64,000 nucleotides of DNA from an uncultured Sphingomonadaceae bacterium. GTDB lineage: Bacteria > Pseudomonadota > Alphaproteobacteria > Sphingomonadales > Sphingomonadaceae. Where the stretch lies: the NCBI GenBank assembly GCA_947493215.1, contig CANLQE010000001.1, forward strand, positions 1,240,001-1,304,000, in the 5' to 3' direction. A program made the translations under genes and the position numbers. This document shows positions 36,039 through 45,000 of the stretch, piece after piece. Each line of letters starts with the position of its first letter. Position 1 is the first letter of the stretch. The notes beneath the pieces were generated by a model. It was given only the letters and a program-made list of their open reading frames with translations. It searched no databases and had not been told where the DNA came from.

Positions 36039-37463
36039 CTATTCTGGCACGCCGCTAATCGACTTGATTTCCATGAAATCTTTTAGACCATAAAGGCCAC
36101 CTTCGCGGCCATTGCCGGATTGCTTATAGCCGCCAAAAGGCGCTCCCGGTGACGGCCCCCAATTGTTGACAATCACCATCCCAGCGCGGAGCTTGGGAGC
36201 AACTTTTGACGCCTCGGCTGGATCCCCTGAGATGACTGCCGACAAGCCATATTCCGTGTCATTCGCAATCGCGACCCCTTCATCAAGATCGCCATAACCC
36301 ATCAAAGTCACAATGGGTCCAAAGGTTTCCTCTTTGGCAATCCGCATATCGGGCGTGACGCCGCTAAACACGGTTGGTTTGACATAATAGCCGCGATTGA
36401 CATTGGAGGGCAGGTCAGTGCCGCCGGTTTCCAGCGTGGCGCCTTCATCGATGGCCGATTGGATCAACCCCTGAATCTTATCATACTGGGTCTTGTTGAC
36501 CACAGGACCGATGTGATTGCCTTCCGTCATAGGGTCACCAACTTGCTGTGCCTCGACAATCGTCTTCACGACATTCACCGCATCGGCCGTCTGGTCATTT
36601 TGGACCAGAACGCGTGTCGGCGCGATACAGCTTTGCCCAGAATTGATCATCACGCCGCCGATTGTAGCGGGCAACACCTGTTCGAGATCTGCGCCGGGAA
36701 GTACCAGATTTGGAGACTTTCCGCCCAATTCCTGATGGACGCGCTTCACGGTATCCGCCGCTGCTTTGGCGACCAAAATACCGGCGCGGGTTGATCCGGT
36801 GAAGCTCACCATATCGACGTCGGGATGCGCAGATATGGCCGCGCCAACGGTCGGACCGTCGCCCTGAACGAGGTTGAAAACTCCAGGAGGGACACCCGCA
36901 GCGTCCATCACTTCCGCGAGGATGGCGGCGCTCCCGGGGCATTCTTCTGACGGCTTCAGGATCATTGTATTTCCGCCGGCCAGAGCGGGTGCCACCTTGA
37001 GCGCAATCTGATTGAGCGGCCAGTTCCATGGCGTGATCATACCCACAACGCCAATAGGCTCGTAGACAATTAAATTGTCGCCTTGGCGGTCGGAAAATTC
37101 GAAATTGGCTAACGCTTCCATGGTGCCGGCAAAGCCCCCGAGGCCTGCTGGACCTTGCATTGCATTGCCCAAGCTAATCGGCGCGCCCATCTCTGCTGCG
37201 AGCGAATTGGCAATATCCGGTATCCGCTTCTGATATTCTTCGATGATCCGGCCCATCAGCGCGAGCCGTTCCTCGCGCGAGGAACGGCTATAGGTTTTAA
37301 AGGCCTCTTTCGCTGCGGCAACGGCGGCATCGACATCGGCCTTGGAGCCCAAAATAATTTTGGTGCTCGGCTCTTCGGTAGCTGGATTGATAACATGATG
37401 GGGCGTTCCGCCATCGGAGGTCACCCACTGGCCATTAATATAATTTTGTTCGTAGCTATCCAT
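36039..37463 (-). CDS. NAD(P)-dependent aldehyde dehydrogenase
   Basis: Cytoplasmic ALDH of 474 residues, oxidising an aldehyde to the acid. Motifs: MITPWNWPLNQIALKVAPAL (cofactor region), MVSFTGSTRAG, the catalytic Glu in HQELGGKSPNL, and the nucleophile Cys in NSGQSCIAPTRVLV; ETFGPIVTLMGY near the end. All catalytic residues are intact. The ATG at 37463 follows GGAG and begins MDSYEQNYINGQWV; the longer frame from 37493 is unlikely. It converges with the TetR gene. The aldehyde may come from the substrate imported by the nearby receptor (inference). Confidence 0.95.
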   Translation of the reverse strand: MDSYEQNYINGQWVTSDGGTPHHVINPATEEPSTKIILGSKADVDAAVAAAKEAFKTYSRSSREERLALMGRIIEEYQKRIPDIANSLAAEMGAPISLGNAMQGPAGLGGFAGTMEALANFEFSDRQGDNLIVYEPIGVVGMITPWNWPLNQIALKVAPALAGGNTMILKPSEECPGSAAILAEVMDAAGVPPGVFNLVQGDGPTVGAAISAHPDVDMVSFTGSTRAGILVAKAAADTVKRVHQELGGKSPNLVLPGADLEQVLPATIGGVMINSGQSCIAPTRVLVQNDQTADAVNVVKTIVEAQQVGDPMTEGNHIGPVVNKTQYDKIQGLIQSAIDEGATLETGGTDLPSNVNRGYYVKPTVFSGVTPDMRIAKEETFGPIVTLMGYGDLDEGVAIANDTEYGLSAVISGDPAEASKVAPKLRAGMVIVNNWGPSPGAPFGGYKQSGNGREGGLYGLKDFMEIKSISGVPE

Positions 37464-37595
37464 CAATCCTGCTCCATCATTGTCGGCAATCATATACCTG
37501 CCTAAGTTTCGAGTCCATGTTATCAGCTTGTTCGATCTGGCGGTCTGTTGCCAATCCGCAAATTGATAGGATTGTCCATCCGGCGAACTTCTGCG

Positions 37596-38039
37596 TTACG
37601 GTTTGGAATCTATCTTTGATCGGCTCACAATCCGGCCAAAGACCCAACCACCTAGTCCGCCCGCTATCATCTGGGCAAGGAACCCCAGCGTGGATCGCGC
37701 GCCGCTGATCGGCACAGTTTGAAACATGATATACATAAGGCCGAGCGCCGTTCCTATCGCAGCAGCACCGGCAATGGGATAAGCAATATTCGCCAGATTT
37801 GGCAGGAACCGTTTGAGTATCGCAGCAATCAGGAACGCGAGTAGGAAGCTGACCGCAATGATCACGAAATAAGGTAGCATATTGGAAATATCGAATATCG
37901 TCATGTTGAACCGATCAGCAATTACGATCGGGATGCCGTGCGCGCTCATAACAAATTGCGAATTTATTGCCGTTCCAAAAACATAGGTCACCAGTGCGCC
38001 TATGAATAGTCCAAGAACGAAGCGCGCGACACCTGCCAT
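37596..38039 (-). CDS. Small four-TM membrane protein, unknown function
   Basis: Not recognised. A 147-residue protein with about four hydrophobic segments: FVLGLFIGALVTYVFG, MLPYFVIIAVSFLLAFLIAA, YPIAGAAAIGTALGLMYIMF and MIAGGLGGWVFGRIV. Short charged loops (DRFNMTIFD; KRFLPNL) separate them. The pattern is like small permease- or DUF-type membrane proteins seen singly in sphingomonads. It stands between the aldehyde dehydrogenase and the divergent sugar dehydrogenase gene. Confidence 0.68.
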   Translation of the reverse strand: MAGVARFVLGLFIGALVTYVFGTAINSQFVMSAHGIPIVIADRFNMTIFDISNMLPYFVIIAVSFLLAFLIAAILKRFLPNLANIAYPIAGAAAIGTALGLMYIMFQTVPISGARSTLGFLAQMIAGGLGGWVFGRIVSRSKIDSKP

Positions 38040-38157
38040 TTTCTTTATCCCCTTTAAGACGATGAACCTAACTGCTTTGGCTGGTCGATCAAGCGCAAAT
38101 GACGGTGGACAAATTGAACAGCATCATTGAGAACCGAGAAATCTAAGGGGTATCGCA

Positions 38158-39357
38158 ATGAATTTTCAAAAACTGGCTTTTCCACTGCTGACATCTTGTC
38201 TGTTGATTTCCTGCGCGGAGCAAGGCGCGTCGTCATCAGGCGACAAAACCAGCGAGGCTGTTGGCAGAGTCGATGCGGCACCGATAGACTATCAGATTGA
38301 AACCGTCGCAGAGGGTCTGGATCATCCCTGGTCTTTGGCGTTTCTACCCAATGGAGGGATGCTGGTCACGGAACGCACCGGTAAATTGAAACATGTGACA
38401 GAAAATGGTGACATTGCGTTGGTTTATGATTTCGCAAGCGGAAAAGACCATCCCAAGGTTCATTTTGGCAGCGGTATGCAAGCGGGCTTGTTTGATGTTG
38501 TGCTACATCCCGATTTTGAAACAAACCGGCTGCTCTATATCTCTTATGCCGCAGAGCAGGGCGAAGAGAATACATTATTGCTGATGCGGTTCAAATATGA
38601 CGATACAGCTGCGCCTAAATTGTCCGAAGGAAAGCAACTTTTTGCGGCATCGCCGACCCGCGTTCAAGGCAATCATTACGGCGCACGCATTCAATTTCTA
38701 CCCGATGGAACATTGCTCATGCCGGTTGGCGACGCTTTTCATTTTCGCGAGAAAGCACAAGGACTTGATACCCATTTTGGCAAGATTATTCGGTTGAATG
38801 ATGATGGATCGGTGCCAAGCGATAATCCCTTTGTGAACCAGGAAGGTGCACTGCCGGAAATATGGAGCCTTGGTCATCGCAATCCACAGGGCATCATATT
38901 GGCGACAGATGGCCGTGTCTTTGCGCATGAACATGGCCCTGCTGGTGGTGACGAAATTAATGAGATCCAGCGCGGCAAGAATTATGGCTGGCCCAGCGCG
39001 TCCTACGGGATTGATTATTCGGGTGGCCGGATATCCCCGTTTGAGGCTATGGATGGAACGGAACAGTCGCTGGTCCACTTTACCCCTTCCATCGCGCCAT
39101 CGGGTTTTGCTCAATATACAGGCGAGGCTTTCCCCGATTGGCAAGGGGATCTGTTCCTATCGGCGCTGGCGCTCAAACATGTGCGCCATGTCAACATGAC
39201 GGCGGACGGTTCTCTTGGCGAACAGTCAGAAGTTTTTGGCGAACTTAATGCACGATTTCGCGATGTCCGCACCGGTCCGGACGGCTATCTCTATTTGCTG
39301 ACCGAGGCTCCATCGGCGGATGGCAGCAAAATTTTAAGAGTGATGCCCAAAAACTAG
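38158..39357 (+). CDS. PQQ-dependent sugar (aldose) dehydrogenase lipoprotein
   Basis: Periplasmic lipoprotein of 399 residues of the soluble glucose dehydrogenase (sGDH/YliI) family, a six-blade beta-propeller that oxidises aldoses with PQQ. Signal MNFQKLAFPLLTSCLLISC with lipobox LISC. Conserved parts: LDHPWSLAFLPNGGMLVTER, HFGSGMQAGLFDVVLHPDF, the SLGHRNPQGI motif with cofactor-binding His/Arg, and HEHGPAGGDEINEIQRGKNYGW (with the calcium-ligand region). The ATG at 38158 follows AAGGGG. A remarkable 17-bp inverted repeat lies just after the stop. Confidence 0.92.
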   Translation: MNFQKLAFPLLTSCLLISCAEQGASSSGDKTSEAVGRVDAAPIDYQIETVAEGLDHPWSLAFLPNGGMLVTERTGKLKHVTENGDIALVYDFASGKDHPKVHFGSGMQAGLFDVVLHPDFETNRLLYISYAAEQGEENTLLLMRFKYDDTAAPKLSEGKQLFAASPTRVQGNHYGARIQFLPDGTLLMPVGDAFHFREKAQGLDTHFGKIIRLNDDGSVPSDNPFVNQEGALPEIWSLGHRNPQGIILATDGRVFAHEHGPAGGDEINEIQRGKNYGWPSASYGIDYSGGRISPFEAMDGTEQSLVHFTPSIAPSGFAQYTGEAFPDWQGDLFLSALALKHVRHVNMTADGSLGEQSEVFGELNARFRDVRTGPDGYLYLLTEAPSADGSKILRVMPKN

Positions 39358-39954
39358 GCTGAAGCGACATCTCTTGACTTCCCGAAGTCCACCTCTAGGG
39401 GAAAGTGGACATCGGGAAGTCGAGTAATCGTCTAGGATGGCCGAAAGTACAACCAGCCCCCGATCCCAGCCGACGACCCTGAGATACATCTCTAGTAACC
39501 CATTTGGGCAACGGTCAGAACCGGCAAAACTGCACCTTTGACTTGTGGTTATGTGACTTCTCTTCCTTCTGTCTTGTCTCTAAAGTTCATAATTTCGGTG
39601 CTGGCGAAGCAGGTTTTCGTCAAGCTTTCGTCCCTCTCTCCTCTAATTGCTTTTAGACGTGGCAAAAATGTGTTTTCGCACAGTGGGTTTCGGCCCGTTC
39701 GTAACAGGGGCTTCAGAGAACCGGCGGTCGAGTTGCAACATTAAAGATCACAAGAACGGCTGAGAAAATCCCGTACTCACAATATGCGTTTCGCCATATC
39801 GTTGAGCGGACAGACAGATATTATCTCTCGATCAAAGATTCAGTCAGGCTGCTTGCTAAATGAGTATATAGATTCGCTATTAGATGCCCATTAGCCGCCA
39901 CTATCCGACAGTCAGGTAAGCGGAGCTATCCAACAACTGTTACGAGAAAGACGG
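39358..39954. other. 597-bp region without a convincing gene
   Basis: Holds the long hairpin at 39376-39421. A 68-codon frame at 39538-39744 lacks a good ribosome site and is probably chance. I see no other gene, tRNA or mobile element. The base composition becomes AT-richer towards 39.8 kb. Confidence 0.5.
39376..39421. repeat. Near-perfect 17-bp inverted repeat after the sugar dehydrogenase gene
   Basis: GACTTCCCGAAGTCCAC (39376-39392) and GTGGACATCGGGAAGTC (39405-39421) pair in 16 of 17 positions (one A-A mismatch), with a 12-base loop. G-U and A-U pairs extend the stem to 39373-39424. It begins 18 bases after the stop codon but has no T-run, so it is more like a stabilising or REP-type element than a simple terminator. 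Confidence 0.7.
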
Positions 39955-40278
39955 TCAGAAAAATTCGGGATTTCCAGAGATAATTTTTGTTATGGTACCT
40001 GCAGGCTTCCCATTGGCGCCAATGTATATGAACGCCCCCATATGTTCGGCAATATTGTAATAATTGCGAGGGCCGTGACACCATCGAACGTTGTACCCAA
40101 CATCCTTTATATCCATCTTACCCTTTAAGACCTTAGTGTCCTGTATCTTCATATGAACTTCTTGATCGCTGGGATAGTAAATCGCAACTCCTTTGCAATC
40201 TTTGCAATCTTCAATGTCAAGATAATGGGTGCTGCCGATCATTAGTTCCGATAATATCTTTCGGTCAAACAGGATCAT
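39955..40278 (-). CDS. Small hypothetical protein
   Basis: Not recognised; 107 residues from MILFDRKILSELMIG. It has a CxxC-like pair (EDCKDCKGVAIYY), a basic middle (KIQDTKVLKGKMDIKD), WCHGPRNYYNIAEHMGAFIY, and a Gly/Ile-rich end. No signal peptide or membrane segment. The ATG at 40278 has GAGAGAAAC upstream and is preferred to 40323. Its codon use and AT-rich surroundings differ from neighbouring genes, which suggests recent acquisition. No partner gene is close. Confidence 0.55.
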   Translation of the reverse strand: MILFDRKILSELMIGSTHYLDIEDCKDCKGVAIYYPSDQEVHMKIQDTKVLKGKMDIKDVGYNVRWCHGPRNYYNIAEHMGAFIYIGANGKPAGTITKIISGNPEFF

Positions 40279-40756
40279 GATGTTTCTCTCTTTAATATCT
40301 TTAAATCGTGTTGTTTGGCGCAATCAATTAGATGCGATGTAAAACTTTTTGAACGAGTAACTGAGACCAGTTGATGGTGTTAGCCGCTGACTGATCGCCA
40401 TGTATAAACCCAAGTATCACGCCATAAATAGGACAAAAAAGCAAAGATATGGGACGGTTCGACCACTCACTATGTAGCAATTTCCTCTTTTGTTTTAGCG
40501 CTTCCCGCGAAACTGCGCTGCATGCCGATCATGCTTATCAAAAACAAAATTGATTTTATTTTTCCGTCTTTTTCGTTCCTATGAATTAATAGCATCTACA
40601 ACGAAATGTTATACATCAAAAAATTTGATGTACAATAATATTGTTATGTCGGTAAGAATCTAATGTTGTTGCATTATCTTAGATGCTTTATCACCCCGAC
40701 AGTGGGCACATAAACTGTCCGCAATTGCTGATTGATAATGGATATGGGTGACGAAT
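40279..40756. other. 478-bp AT-rich intergenic region with palindromes
   Basis: No gene seen. It is notably AT-rich, especially 40530-40680. It carries the palindromes at 40612-40644 and precedes the XRE-cupin regulator. The stretch around 40380-40520 has no recognisable feature. Confidence 0.5.
40612..40644. promoter_or_regulatory. Two overlapping perfect palindromes upstream of the XRE-cupin gene
   Basis: TACATCAAA (40612-40620) and TTTGATGTA (40624-40632) are exact inverted copies with a 3-base spacer. ACAATA-A-TATTGT (40632-40644) follows at once. The pair lies 113-145 bases before the XRE-cupin start, a plausible autoregulatory operator and promoter region. Confidence 0.55.
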
Positions 40757-41353
40757 ATGGCTAAAGTTAGAACTGACGGCACACCATGGCCGGTCCCTGA
40801 GAAATCCATATTACCAGTAGGCGAACGTATCCGGGTCCGCCGCAAAGAGTTAAAAATGACGCTTCAGGATCTCGCTGAACGATCCGGACTGTCAGCGCCC
40901 TTCATTTCTCAGGCTGAACGTAATCTTAGTGTTCCTTCGCTGGTGTCTCTGCTCGCTCTGGGTGATGCACTGTCAGTGGACCTCAATTATTTCATGAAGA
41001 TTCCAACTAGTGAGACTGTTGTTAACCGCGCCGAAGCGCCGCGTAGGATTGAAGCTGATTCACCGGTTGAATATTTTGATCTTTCTTCGGAATTTGAAGG
41101 GCGGCGAATGGATGTGATGCTCATTCATATTCCGCCAGGTTATTCGTTCGTAACCGAACAACGCAATGGCGAACATTTCCGGTTTGTGGTTGAAGGCGAA
41201 ATTCATGCAACTGCCGGTGATGTCGATACCATCTTGCGGGCTGGCGACAGTATGCATTTTGATTCGCGCCTGCCGCACAGCGTGGGCAACCGCTCTACAA
41301 AAAAAGCTGTTTTGCTCTATGCGGGTTCGCCTAGCTTGTTCAAACAAGAATGA
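40757..41353 (+). CDS. XRE-cupin transcriptional regulator
   Basis: Regulator of 198 residues joining an N-terminal XRE-type helix-turn-helix (about 25-80: RIRVRRKELKMTLQDLAERS then GLSAPFISQAERNLSVPSL) to a C-terminal cupin sensor (about 120-190: IHIPPGYSFVTEQRNGEHF, VVEGEIHATAG, LPHSVGN). Such proteins sense small ligands and often control amino acid, polyamine or catabolic genes. The ATG at 40757 is taken; a GTG is 9 bases upstream. No obvious target gene is adjacent; the convergent wHTH gene begins beyond 41363. Palindromes upstream suggest autoregulation. Confidence 0.9.
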   Translation: MAKVRTDGTPWPVPEKSILPVGERIRVRRKELKMTLQDLAERSGLSAPFISQAERNLSVPSLVSLLALGDALSVDLNYFMKIPTSETVVNRAEAPRRIEADSPVEYFDLSSEFEGRRMDVMLIHIPPGYSFVTEQRNGEHFRFVVEGEIHATAGDVDTILRAGDSMHFDSRLPHSVGNRSTKKAVLLYAGSPSLFKQE

Positions 41354-41362
41354 AGGTTAAGT

Positions 41363-41857
41363 TTACTTTACCTCCGTGCTGTTTTGGAACTCGGCTACAT
41401 CCAGTGATGTCAATTGTGTAGCGAGGTTCGTTTTAGATCTTTGAAATAGATCTTCTAGTTGATCTAAACCTTTTTGCGTAAGGGACGCATAGCCTTCTCC
41501 GTCGTTTGAACTATCATTCTCCAGATAAAGAAATCCATCCCTCATTAGCATGTCAATGTAGCGTAGCGAACCGGTAGAAACTTGAGCAGGTCCGCTTCCG
41601 AGTTTTGAGACCTTGACCTTTTTGTTCATTTTATGCGCTGCATGTAATTCCAGCAGAATGTCCCAAGTATCAACGCAGAAATATTGAGATGGAAAAGACC
41701 GGTTGCATTCTTGCCTCAGGTTGAGCGCTAGCTGCGCTATACTAAGCTGTTCAAAACTTACGGCGAAATGACTGTCTTCAATCCGTTTGAGAAGGGCCTC
41801 CATTCTACTTATGATCGTTGTGAGGTCTGTTGTCTTGTGTGTCATAGTTTCTGGCAT
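41363..41857 (-). CDS. Winged-helix (MarR-like) regulator, hypothetical
   Basis: Protein of 164 residues. The central part reads CVDTWDILLELHAAHKMNKK, VSTGSLRYIDMLMRDGFLYL and GYASLTQKGLDQLEDLF, the order of helices, wing and C-terminal helix seen in MarR-type winged-helix proteins of sphingomonads. The N-terminal 45 residues (MTHKTTDLTTIISRMEALLK onward) look like a dimerisation helix. The start at 41857 or the Met at 41845 is undecided. It lies directly beyond the 3' repeat of the second autotransporter gene and could regulate that operon, by position only. Confidence 0.7.
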   Translation of the reverse strand: MPETMTHKTTDLTTIISRMEALLKRIEDSHFAVSFEQLSIAQLALNLRQECNRSFPSQYFCVDTWDILLELHAAHKMNKKVKVSKLGSGPAQVSTGSLRYIDMLMRDGFLYLENDSSNDGEGYASLTQKGLDQLEDLFQRSKTNLATQLTSLDVAEFQNSTEVK

Positions 41858-41944
41858 TTCGGGCTTTAGGGGGAGGGGGCTATTGGCTGCATTTGGCCAA
41901 GTGGTTCGAAAATATGTTCATTATGATATGTCCAACGGTGCGAG

Positions 41945-42058
41945 GTCTAATCAGCGGGGACCGGAGCGCTTCGAAACTCCGGTCCCGGCCTATTCTGAGA
42001 AGCCTGCAACCCTACGGGAATTTGCTTCTCAGAAATATTGAGGCTGTTTGGAGAGTGG
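41945..42058. repeat. 3' hairpin repeat, copy 1 (after the shorter autotransporter)
   Basis: Direct copy of the segment at 45663-45777, with few differences. It holds two stems: GGGACCGGAG (41957-41966) with CTCCGGTCCC (41977-41986), and TTCTGAGAAGC (41993-42003) with GCTTCTCAGAA (42024-42034). On the minus strand both come after the stop codon at 42059. There is no T-run. The identity continues into the 3' coding ends of both genes. Confidence 0.85.
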
Positions 42059-45000
42059 TTAAAACTGAATTTTCAGTCCCCCGCGGCCGCCGTAACCTGT
42101 ATAATCACCGCTGATATCGGCATTGCCTTCGATGAACCCTGTGACACCGCCCCGGGTGGCGATGCTGAGACCCATTTCGAACCTGCCAAATGTATTGGAC
42201 AGTTGGTTTTGAATCTGGATGGAAGAAATGCCACTAGTGAAGAGCAAGCCATCATCCGATTGAGACTGATGTACAGCCTGTCCGCTCAGATAATAGTTAA
42301 GTGCGTTGGAGATATTGACCCTGCTTTCTCCGCCAAGCCGAACCCCGGCCACAGCATGCAGGCTGTCGAACGTATCAAAGTCGATGTTAGCGCCGAGGGT
42401 TGAAAAATCATCAAGGCTCGCCTGCTGATATTCAATGCTGGCCATGGGTTGGACAAAGAACGCTTCGGCACCCCAGCGATAACCTGCCTCAAGCCTGACG
42501 CCATAAGCTTCACCACTGAGATCCGCGGTGTAGCCTGCTGTCCGGGCAATGACATCGGCATCGATAATGTCATATTTTGCCAGCGCATTGGCAAAGAAGC
42601 CTTCACTTTTGAAACCGGCATATGCACCAATATTGAAAGCGTCATAGCGAACATTATCAGCCATCGCGTCGAAACCCAGGTTTGAGGTCAAATAGCCGCT
42701 GGTAAAACCAACCAGAACTCCTTCACTGGTCACTCCTGGGCCAAATTCATAACCAAGTTGAAACCCAAAATAATCCTGCTCGTAATCCAGATTAATATTC
42801 TGGGCGAAGCCCCCTGAGGTAAAGTTAAAACTATCCTTCTCGCCGGTAGCACTACTATCTATTTGCATCCACATAGGAGAGGCAGAGCGATCCTTTGGCG
42901 AAGCCATATGGGCGGTCCAGGCATGAGTAGAGCGCTGCCATAATGACTGGGCCCCTTCCACAAATTTGAGGGTTTGGAAAACCGGAGCGCCGATCGCACT
43001 GGACAGGAAGAAATCATTACCCGCCGCATCGAATGATACCGAGTAGGAGACAAAGCCGATCGTCACACTTTCCGCGCTAAGCGAAAAAGCATCCGCCACC
43101 GTCCCGGCCCCTGCATCCACCACCAGCACCATATTACCAAAATTCGGGGCCGTGCTGATGTCATTGATCACAAGAGATGTGTTGCCTCTTGCTGAACCTG
43201 AAACAATTAGGATGTCGGACGAACCAGCCCCATCAAAACTGACATCAATTCCAAGGCTGCCACCACCGACATAGTCCCCCGCGACAGTCAGACTGTCACC
43301 AACCGTGCGATTGGCCATGTTGATCACATTGTTATTTACGAACTGTTCAAGGCCGGCCAGCGTGATCGTTCCTTCGACTATCACCTTGCCGTTGTTGGTG
43401 AACAGGTCGTTGCCGGCTCCGAACTCGCTATCCATCGTTGCATTAAACGTGCCGGTGTTAAAAACCTCATCATCAAATGCGCTCAGTTGCATGCGGCCGT
43501 TAATCGTGCCGCTATTGGTCAGATCCGTCACGCCGCCACTTGCTGTCAGGGCAAAGCCGGCACCGCTCTCAAGCGTACCGCTGTTGTCGACAATAATGGC
43601 AGCTCCGGTTGTTGCAGCCGTAATCGCATTGCCGGTTCCACCTGCAACCGTCCCGCTCGTTGTAATGACCGCTGGCCCACTTCCTTCCTGCAGCACGTTA
43701 ATGCCGTCCACGCCGCCAGTCACTTCCGCTGCCGTGATCGACAGCGAGCTACCATTGCCAGAGTTAAACGCGTAAACGCCATATAACAGCGTTCCTGTCG
43801 CCATGCCGGTCGAGCTAATCGTCAGCGCACCGCTGCCATCGTTCAAGGCGACAATACCGCTATTGCCACCGCTGGTATCAACCGCTTTAACCGTAAGATC
43901 AGTGCCAGAATTTTCCGCCCCGATGCCATTTGAATCGATCCCGGTAGCCGTGCCGGTCGAGATGACCGTCAGCGCGCCGATACCCTCATTGAGCGCGGCA
44001 ATGCCGTTGCGGCCACCGATAGTATCCACCGCTTTGACCGTAAGGTCCGTGCCACCAGCAATGTTTAATGCAGCAATACCATGATAAGTCGTCCCGCTAG
44101 CTGTACCCGTCGAGTTAATCGTCAGCGCCCCGGTGCCAAAGTTGATCCCGAAAATGCCGTTTTCGCCGCCAGCCACATCAGCCGCATTAACCGCAAGTTC
44201 AGTGCCATTGGCCGAATTATTAGCGTAAATGCCATCGTTAGCAGTCCCAGTCGCCGTGCCGATTGAGCTGATCGACAGCGCACCAATGCCAAAGTTTATT
44301 GCGATGATGCCGTTTTCACCACCGCTGGTCTCGACCGCACTGACCGTAAGGTCAGTGCCATAGATGGAATTTTCAGCGTAAATGCCATCGTTAGCAGCCC
44401 CAGCCGCCATGCCGCTCGAGGTAATTGTCAACGCGCCGACGCCATTATTTTCCGCGGAAATGCCGCTATAGCTACCGCTGGTGTCAGCCGCATTGACAGT
44501 AAGGTCAGTGCCATGGTTCCTCGCCCGAATACCATTAAAATCAGTCCCGGTAGCTGTGCTGGTGGATGTAACGCTCAGCGCGCCGGTGCCTTCATTGACC
44601 GCGAAAATGCCGTGGAACCCACCGCTGGTATCAACCGCATTGACCGTAAGGTCAGTGCCCTCGTTCCACGCCTGAATGCCCATGTAGTTGGTACCGCTAG
44701 CCGTACCAGTCGAGGTGATCGTCAGTGCGCCGGTGCCACGGTTTCTCGCGCGGATACCGTCGGTGCCGCCGCTGGTATCGACCGCATTGATTGTAAGAGC
44801 CGTGCCAAACGTGCCAAAGTTGCGGGCGTGAATACCAGTCGAATTGGCACCAGTCGCCGTACCCGTCGAGTTAATCGTCAGCGCGCCGGTGCCTTCATTG
44901 ACCGCGAAAATGCCGTGGAACCCACCGCTGGTATCAACCGCATTGATCGTAAGGTTCCCGCCACTGTCGGAGTTGTATGCTTCAATGCCATTAATGTCAG

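Noticed and set aside
39538-39744. 68-codon frame in the gene-poor region
   Set aside because: No ribosome site, unusual composition and no recognisable motif; probably chance.
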